A stretch of 15,772 nt of DNA from Candidatus Cloacimonadota bacterium (GTDB lineage Bacteria > Cloacimonadota > Cloacimonadia > JGIOTU-2): positions 1 to 15,772 of the forward strand of contig JACNJG010000086.1 in assembly GCA_014382685.1 (NCBI GenBank). The letters are read 5' to 3'. The notes under the pieces are model-generated. The model was not told where the DNA came from. It did no database searches and was given only the letters and a program-made list of their open reading frames with translations. Made by a program: the position numbers and the translations under genes. Below, piece after piece: positions 7,291 through 12,669 of this stretch. How positions within the stretch are numbered: position 1 is the stretch's first letter; each line of letters starts with the position of its first letter.

Positions 7291-7917
7291 TTAATTTATC
7301 TTGGAGACAGTACCTAGGTCAGTATTATAATAATATCCCCATTCACTCAAATCAGCTAAAGCCTGGGCAGGATCGTTGTAAAGTGGAAGAAGATTCAATT
7401 CAGACGGATCATACATACTTTCACCCACAAGATTTCTAAGTAAAACGGCATAATATGTTTCATCATTAATCCACCAGGCCTGCCACCAGGTAACAGAATC
7501 AAAGAAGTGATCCAAAGTGGCTCGATAAGCTTTTTTTGCTTGTTCTCTGGCATTTTCACTGCCACCAACTGTATAAAGTTCATGTAGAGATTGTGCTGTA
7601 TAATACTGATATTCTCCGGTTGGACTTTTTGCCAATATTGTAGCCCATAAGTAGAATTTTGATTTTGCAGATGGACATTCGTCATTGAGATCCCATACAT
7701 TTTCCATATACACATTAGCGTCAGCATAGGGATTATTAGGATCTTTTAGAATATCAGTGTTGGGATAAATTCCTTCATCTGCACCATATAAGGTAAGCTC
7801 ATAATCTGTCGGCAATTCAATAATATCTACAATAGTACCATTTTTTCTATCACAGGCAGACAAAAGTACTATTAGTATGATTACACTCGACAAGACTGCT
7901 ATTGATTTTATGCTCAT
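7291..7917 (-). CDS. Lipoprotein of unknown function in the glucan operon
   Basis: I do not recognise this family. With the start chosen here the protein has 208 residues and a lipoprotein signal peptide ending LLSAC (C22 lipidated), followed directly by DRKNG. The mature part is about 185 residues, mostly helical in character, with an aromatic-rich stretch (TWWQAWWINDETYYAVLLRN) at about 142-161 and many Tyr and Trp residues. An upstream in-frame ATG at 7947 also has a weaker AGGA overlapping the previous stop codon. I prefer 7917 because AGGAG lies 6 nt upstream and the signal peptide then has normal length. It sits 38 nt after the GH-barrel gene and upstream of GH16, so it is probably co-transcribed. 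A role in binding glucan or assisting the barrel protein is only inferred from position. Confidence 0.82.
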   Translation of the reverse strand: MSIKSIAVLSSVIILIVLLSACDRKNGTIVDIIELPTDYELTLYGADEGIYPNTDILKDPNNPYADANVYMENVWDLNDECPSAKSKFYLWATILAKSPTGEYQYYTAQSLHELYTVGGSENAREQAKKAYRATLDHFFDSVTWWQAWWINDETYYAVLLRNLVGESMYDPSELNLLPLYNDPAQALADLSEWGYYYNTDLGTVSKIN

Positions 7918-7955
7918 TGTTTTCTCCTGTAAAATTTTATATTTCATAAGTTTTC

Positions 7956-10900
7956 CTAAAAATCGATCTTGAAATACACACCGGTTTGAAATTCATAATC
8001 ATTCATTTCATCGGAATTTTCATTCCCTGGAGAGTTTTCATCAAGCGTTCTGAATATTGTCTTAAATCCTAATCTACTCGAAAATTCTTCACTCAGGAAA
8101 TTGTCGATCAAAACTGAATAATCAATCATGAATTGATAGGGGAAGGTTATATTGAACTGTCGATACCAATCGTAAGGACCCCAGGCATTCTTTTTCGCAT
8201 AACCGGAGATAATATGTTTTTTATTAATCATTACCTTACCATCAAATGATAGATATTTTGGTGATATTCTTTCTGGATTTCCTGTTGACTGTTGCCTACC
8301 TGATTCGATGTTAGCAATGATCTTGAGAGTTTTACTGGGATTCATAATGAACCTTCCTTTTACCAACCATAAATTTCCTGCTGGAAGTCCACTCGAGAAA
8401 GGTACGTTGGTTTCTCCCTGCTGATAATAGAATAGATATGCATCTGTCGCAGTTTCATACTTGGTGTAGTTTCCACCGATGCTGAATGCAAGACCTGCAT
8501 CTTCTCTGTAATCACTATCCCATGCATAGAAATAACTTGCCGGAGTAGGATCATACGTCAGGAAGAATTCACCTGAGGTTGCTTCTCTATTATCCAAGAC
8601 TGCAAATGGATCACTATCGGTGTTGCGTGGAGAAAGACCTGGGTAGAAGTCAGTACCATTAGTGTATGGTTCTATACTTGGATTTGAATCAATGAGATTT
8701 TGTCGATACATGAATCTGGGTAAAAGCCAGAAATTTCCGATAGGGAGCAATACCCCGCATTCATAGACAATTTTATTACCAAGTGATGAATAGGGCATTG
8801 TTGTATTAAATTCTCGTAGAGGATTACCAGCATTAGCAACGAGACCCGCATATGTGAAAGAAGCATCTATTAAAGCACCACCAAAAGCATTATATGTAAT
8901 TTTGGTTTTGATTCCTTGAGTATCTTCAAATTTGATCTTACCCTCATAAATTGTTGTATCATCATCCACGTAGTAGAATTTTTCATCTAGTCTTTCACTA
9001 CCGGAAAAAAGATACCCAATCTCAAGTTTTGTTTTGGGAATTATGTTTGTTTCCATACAAAGCGTGGTCTGGCGCGTTGCGCGTGATGTGGCTTCTGTAG
9101 CCGTTGCAGAAGCATTTGCTCTCACGAAATCTTCAGCATGTATAAAGGAATATTTGAAATTATTATTACCAAAATCATATTTGATCATTGCTTTAGGATT
9201 TGCGCCCCAATAGACTTCGGGACCAGCCACGATAGTAAGTCCGGGCATGAATTTTTTTCCAATGAATTCGAATCCATAGGGTGCTTTCGCATTCCAGATA
9301 TCCATTCCTTCCATATCTGTTGCTTCATACATAAGCCCGTAGAAATCACCTTCATAACCCCAATGGAATCGTGGAACATGATAGAACATTGAAAGGTCAA
9401 AACTATCGGTACTGTAATTGGCATCAAAACTATATATCTCGATGCGTTCATTATCTTTTATTTCTTTCGTGGTGTTAACTTCAAGACCATCATCATTTAA
9501 TTCTGTGATAACAGAAGTATAGTATTCACCTCGTTTTCCATAATACTGCTCGAGTTTCTTATCAACAACATTGCCCAAGACATTTAAAGTAAAATTTCCC
9601 CAGATCTTATTGGTAGGTTGGTATTCGAAATCAAGGAACAACATCTCACCGTCAGAGAAATCAAGACCATTCTTTCCATTTTTTTCGATATCACGAGATT
9701 TACCATTAAAAACCAGATCACCTTCGAGACTTCCACCGCTTAAACGAATTGCATCATTTTTCTTTTTTTCTTCCTGCAACAATCTCATGTCTCCAGTAAG
9801 ACCAATTACTCGCATATTGATGTCATCGATGTAATCGTTCATAGTGTTTTTATCTACTTGATATGGATCAATACTCCAAATATCTGAGAGTACATCGTAT
9901 GCTGCTCTGTGTCTTGCAGTATACACTCCCTCATCATTAGGATCACCAAGTGCGCAGATGCCGTACCATTCTTCGTTCATGTTATTGCGACCTTCTACAA
10001 AGTCAAATGAATAACCGCCATTGCTCCACGATGCATGTTTGTCGTGTATATACAGATTTTCTACTTGAAGGTATTTCCACCATTCATCACGCCATTCGAA
10101 GATACATCCACCAATAACATTTCCTTCCTCTCCTTTTCCATAACTTTTGTTATATATTTCCTGCCAGTTACCTTTGACTATCTCGGCTTGTGCTATTTGA
10201 TCTTCTTGATTGGTAAGTACATTAAAAGCGTCACTGCCGAACTCTGTAAGCATTACTGGAAGATCAAGCTCTCTATCAACTCTTTCCCACATATCTGTAA
10301 AGCTGATACCTCGATATGCATTTACCCCAAGAATATCAAGATCGGTAAAATACTCAACAATCAGATCAAGATATTGTATATCACCATTAACAATTGCAAA
10401 CGGATGATTTGGATCAATTTTCTTACCTGCATGGATAATCTCATTGAACAAACTGTACAATGATTTAGCTTTTTCTCTATGTTGTTCACCAACCGGTAGG
10501 TCTTCGATCTCAAAACTCGACCACTCCAATCCATAGTTACTTTCATTCCCAAGTGCAAACATTAATACGCCTGGGGTATCTTTGTACTGCTCAATGAGTT
10601 CCAGTATATCCTGCTTTAAAGTTTCTCGAGTGAGTTTATCAGCATAATTGGTTCTTTCAATCCAGGCACCTCCAACATTATATCCATATCTACCCATCAA
10701 ATGGTTCACGATTGACATGATTCCATACTTTTCGTAGATATAGGTTATCCATTGAGGTGGAATCATTCCAAAAGATCGAATGGTGTTAATTCCGGCCTTT
10801 TTCATCAAGGTGCATTCATAATCAAGAATTTTCATGATCTGTTCGTCGGTGTTAGCCCATAGATTATAGGCGTAGTTTTCACCTTTGGGTGTATAACCCC

Positions 10901-11084
10901 ATACGACTCCTTTGACAAAAAAGTCTTCACCGTTAACCAGTAACTTCCATCCTAAATTATCTTGATAGGTCGTTACTTTGTCTGGTGTTGAAGCATAACT
11001 GATAGTATAAACACCTAAGAAAACTAATGTCAGAAAAAAACCGAACAACCTTTTTAGTTGCGTTTCACTTCTTAATTTAATCAT
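7956..11084 (-). CDS. Clan GH-A (GH2-TIM-barrel-like) glycosidase fused to a C-terminal outer-membrane beta-barrel
   Basis: This 1042-residue protein has a Sec signal peptide (1-31, cleavage after SYA). A (beta/alpha)8 glycosidase domain follows (about 42-405), with the clan GH-A acid/base E181 in ALGNES and nucleophile E281 in LTEFGSDA. It lacks the N-terminal sandwich domains of ordinary GH2 enzymes. A helical linker (about 413-445) leads to about 590 residues of alternating, aromatic-bordered strands with turn-rich loops. The protein ends YFKIDF, with alternating hydrophobic residues and a terminal Phe, the hallmark of a BAM-assembled barrel. GGAG lies 9 nt before the ATG. It is the first gene of the operon behind the shared operator, so a beta-glucan substrate is inferred. 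Hydrolase and transglycosidase are both possible, as are alternatives such as a GH72- or GH158-like family. Whether the catalytic domain faces the periplasm or the outside is unknown. Confidence 0.88.
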   Translation of the reverse strand: MIKLRSETQLKRLFGFFLTLVFLGVYTISYASTPDKVTTYQDNLGWKLLVNGEDFFVKGVVWGYTPKGENYAYNLWANTDEQIMKILDYECTLMKKAGINTIRSFGMIPPQWITYIYEKYGIMSIVNHLMGRYGYNVGGAWIERTNYADKLTRETLKQDILELIEQYKDTPGVLMFALGNESNYGLEWSSFEIEDLPVGEQHREKAKSLYSLFNEIIHAGKKIDPNHPFAIVNGDIQYLDLIVEYFTDLDILGVNAYRGISFTDMWERVDRELDLPVMLTEFGSDAFNVLTNQEDQIAQAEIVKGNWQEIYNKSYGKGEEGNVIGGCIFEWRDEWWKYLQVENLYIHDKHASWSNGGYSFDFVEGRNNMNEEWYGICALGDPNDEGVYTARHRAAYDVLSDIWSIDPYQVDKNTMNDYIDDINMRVIGLTGDMRLLQEEKKKNDAIRLSGGSLEGDLVFNGKSRDIEKNGKNGLDFSDGEMLFLDFEYQPTNKIWGNFTLNVLGNVVDKKLEQYYGKRGEYYTSVITELNDDGLEVNTTKEIKDNERIEIYSFDANYSTDSFDLSMFYHVPRFHWGYEGDFYGLMYEATDMEGMDIWNAKAPYGFEFIGKKFMPGLTIVAGPEVYWGANPKAMIKYDFGNNNFKYSFIHAEDFVRANASATATEATSRATRQTTLCMETNIIPKTKLEIGYLFSGSERLDEKFYYVDDDTTIYEGKIKFEDTQGIKTKITYNAFGGALIDASFTYAGLVANAGNPLREFNTTMPYSSLGNKIVYECGVLLPIGNFWLLPRFMYRQNLIDSNPSIEPYTNGTDFYPGLSPRNTDSDPFAVLDNREATSGEFFLTYDPTPASYFYAWDSDYREDAGLAFSIGGNYTKYETATDAYLFYYQQGETNVPFSSGLPAGNLWLVKGRFIMNPSKTLKIIANIESGRQQSTGNPERISPKYLSFDGKVMINKKHIISGYAKKNAWGPYDWYRQFNITFPYQFMIDYSVLIDNFLSEEFSSRLGFKTIFRTLDENSPGNENSDEMNDYEFQTGVYFKIDF

Positions 11085-11124
11085 AGTTTTTCACTCCGTT
11101 GATAGCGCATTATTTTTTAATTGA

Positions 11125-11167
11125 ATGCTATATAGCAATTTTCATGTCGTCATTAAAATTCTGTCAA
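11125..11167 (-). promoter_or_regulatory. Promoter/operator of the GH-barrel operon
   Basis: Reading the minus strand, TTGACA (11167-11162) is followed after 23 nt by TTGCTATATAGCAT (11138-11125), whose core TGCTATATAGCA (11126-11137) is a perfect 12-bp palindrome. The ATG lies 40 nt further on. The same 14-mer, with the same spacing to TTGACA, precedes the divergent GH16 lipoprotein gene. This makes it the likely binding site of the adjacent regulator. No good -10 box exists 16-18 nt after TTGACA, so the exact promoter elements remain unclear. Confidence 0.75.
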
Positions 11168-11230
11168 GAAATTATAGATTTCGTGGAAAAAAGTATAATT
11201 TACAGGAACATTCAGGGTGATATATGGATA

Positions 11231-11250
11231 AAAAAACCTAGATGTTTTTT
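11231..11250 (-). terminator. Weak A/T hairpin after the regulator gene
   Basis: AAAAAAC (11231-11237) can pair with GTTTTTT (11244-11250) around a 6-nt loop at the regulator's stop codon, giving T-runs on both strands. The stem is almost all A:T and thus weak. It may end some regulator transcripts, leaving the downstream operon to its own promoter. Confidence 0.3.
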
Positions 11251-12301
11251 ATTGTAGGGGAGTGCAGGAATCACGAACAATCAATTGAGCAGGGAGGATC
11301 TTATGCTCATAATCAAGTTCCTTACCGTTTATTGAATCAATAAGCATCATGACAGCTTTTTCTGCCATGGTTTCTATTGGAGCAGCGTTTGTAGTTAGAG
11401 TGGGAAACACCTTTGATGCCACTTCTATATCATCGAATCCAATAATGCTGATATCATCAGGAATTCGAAGACCCTTTTCCTGGATAGATTTCATTGCCCC
11501 TATAGCCATTGAGTCGTTTGCACAAACTATAGCAGTTGGAGGTTTTGATAAAGAAACGAAGTAATCTACTGCAACTTCTCCAGATTCATAGGAATAATCT
11601 CCTTTATAGATTAATGATTTATCGCTTTGAGAACCATTTGTAGAAATTGCCTTCTTATAGCCAAGAAGTCTATCTTTACAAACATCGGAATCCATTAGTC
11701 CAGTAACAAAACCTATACGCTTATGCCCGAGTGATAAAAGGTATTCAGTTGAATGATAGCAGCTGTTGAAATTGTCTATAGTGACAGAGGGTATGGATTT
11801 ATCAGCCGCTATATTATCAAGTAGTACGACTGGGAAATACTTTTTTACATCTTTAACATTATCTTCAATTCGAGGAAAGCAACAGATGATCACACCATCT
11901 ATCTTTTTCTGATGTTTTAATGGGTTTAAGTCATCAAAATCTGTAAATAGAGATATAGTATATCCATTTTTTCTCACAGTTTCTTCCAGTGCCTTAAAAA
12001 CAAGTGAATAATATGGACTTGAAACACCTTGCTTAATGCCCTTATCCAAGAAGAAACCAATATTTCGTGTTACCTTTGGGCTCATTTTCCTATGACTTAC
12101 AAAGGTCCCTTTGGTTGTGAGTTTATGTAAATTACCGTCTTCAACTAACTCACTAACAGCCTTTCGAACAGTCATGTATGACGCGTTAAGCTCCTTTGCC
12201 AGAACTCTTTCACCAGGAAGTTTTCTAGTATATTTCCCATTTTCAATATCTTCTTTGATTCTATTCTTAATAGTAATATATTTTGGAGAAGTAGTGCTCA
12301 T
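11249..12301 (-). CDS. GntR-HTH / LacI-type ligand-binding transcriptional regulator (AraR-like architecture)
   Basis: This 350-residue regulator has an N-terminal GntR-type winged helix (about 5-72; LPGERVLAKELNASYMTVRK is the helix-turn-helix and TTKGTFVS the wing). A periplasmic-binding-protein-like sugar sensor domain follows (about 78-350), with LacI/GalR landmarks: DGVIICCFP, VVLLDN, LGHKRIGFVTG, ANDSMAIGAM, PDDISIIGFDDIE and PTLTT. This combination is known from AraR, a sugar-responsive repressor. AAGGA on the minus strand (12311-12307) lies 5 nt before the ATG. It sits between the two enzyme transcription units that share a palindromic site and is the obvious candidate to bind it. The inducer is inferred to be a glucan breakdown product. 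Repression rather than activation is inferred from the family and is not proven. Confidence 0.93.
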   Translation of the reverse strand: MSTTSPKYITIKNRIKEDIENGKYTRKLPGERVLAKELNASYMTVRKAVSELVEDGNLHKLTTKGTFVSHRKMSPKVTRNIGFFLDKGIKQGVSSPYYSLVFKALEETVRKNGYTISLFTDFDDLNPLKHQKKIDGVIICCFPRIEDNVKDVKKYFPVVLLDNIAADKSIPSVTIDNFNSCYHSTEYLLSLGHKRIGFVTGLMDSDVCKDRLLGYKKAISTNGSQSDKSLIYKGDYSYESGEVAVDYFVSLSKPPTAIVCANDSMAIGAMKSIQEKGLRIPDDISIIGFDDIEVASKVFPTLTTNAAPIETMAEKAVMMLIDSINGKELDYEHKILPAQLIVRDSCTPLQ

Positions 12302-12363
12302 CTAGATCCTTATATTCTTATTTATTAATACTAAAATATATTATCCTTGATTCATTATAATAA

Positions 12364-12451
12364 TATAGCAAACTAAATTTAAGCAACTATAATAATACTA
12401 AATTAATTATCATTGCTATAAATTACGTAGTTACAAAAATGTATTGCTATA
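12364..12451 (-). promoter_or_regulatory. Operator half-sites and candidate promoter upstream of the regulator
   Basis: TATAGCAA (12364-12371) and TTGCTATA (12413-12420 and 12444-12451) match half of the TTGCTATATAGCA operator. The last two are 31 nt apart, about three helical turns. A minus-strand TATAAT (12359-12354) lies 52 nt before the regulator start, and the first half-site sits just upstream of it. This suggests autoregulation. The region is so AT-rich that chance matches are possible. Apart from these sites and the promoter/operator at 12581-12623, the 368-nt divergent gap 12302-12669 shows only a 10-bp CAATCGATTG palindrome at 12524-12533. Confidence 0.35.
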
Positions 12452-12580
12452 TTTTTTTCGTCAAGTAAACAATAAATAAATTGAATTGAAGAAAAGCCCG
12501 TTATTACTATTTATCTCAATTTTCAATCGATTGTTTTCAAACACAAACGAAGGGAAACAATTAAGTTTTTTTTAAAAAAT

Positions 12581-12623
12581 TTGACAAAAGAATACGAAAT
12601 AAAAAGAAATTGCTATATAGCAT
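12581..12623 (+). promoter_or_regulatory. Promoter/operator of the GH16 lipoprotein and symporter genes
   Basis: TTGACA at 12581-12586 is followed after 23 nt by TTGCTATATAGCAT at 12610-12623, with the perfect palindrome TGCTATATAGCA at 12611-12622, 47 nt before the ATG. The 14-mer, its orientation and its distance from TTGACA match the copy in front of the minus-strand operon. With the preceding bases the identity extends to AAATTGCTATATAGCATT. Inference: a common operator for the GntR/LacI-type regulator encoded next door. Confidence 0.75.
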
Positions 12624-12669
12624 TAATCGTCTGAGATTAAAAAAATACTTCAATAAAGGGAGTTTAGCA

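Noticed and set aside
7918..7947. Upstream ATG at 7947 for the operon lipoprotein
   Set aside because: It has only a weak AGGA and gives a long signal peptide with Cys at 32. The ATG at 7917 has a stronger AGGAG and Cys at 22. It is kept as an alternative in the feature note.
10035..10463. 142-codon plus-strand ORF antisense to the GH-barrel gene
   Set aside because: It has no Shine-Dalgarno and no recognisable domain, and lies wholly opposite a well-supported catalytic domain. Treated as a shadow frame.
12524..12533. CAATCGATTG palindrome as a second regulator operator
   Set aside because: It is unrelated to TGCTATATAGCA, does not extend beyond 10 bp and occurs once in the window's regulatory regions.
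12581..12619. TATATA inside the operator as the -10 partner of TTGACA
   Set aside because: The spacing would be 27 nt in both copies. The promoter geometry is left open rather than forced.
12610..12669. In-frame TTG start at 12610 that would extend the GH16 lipoprotein by 20 residues
   Set aside because: It lies inside the operator palindrome, has no ribosome binding site, and would push the lipobox Cys to position 40. ATG 12670 has GGGAG 7 nt upstream and gives a normal lipoprotein signal.
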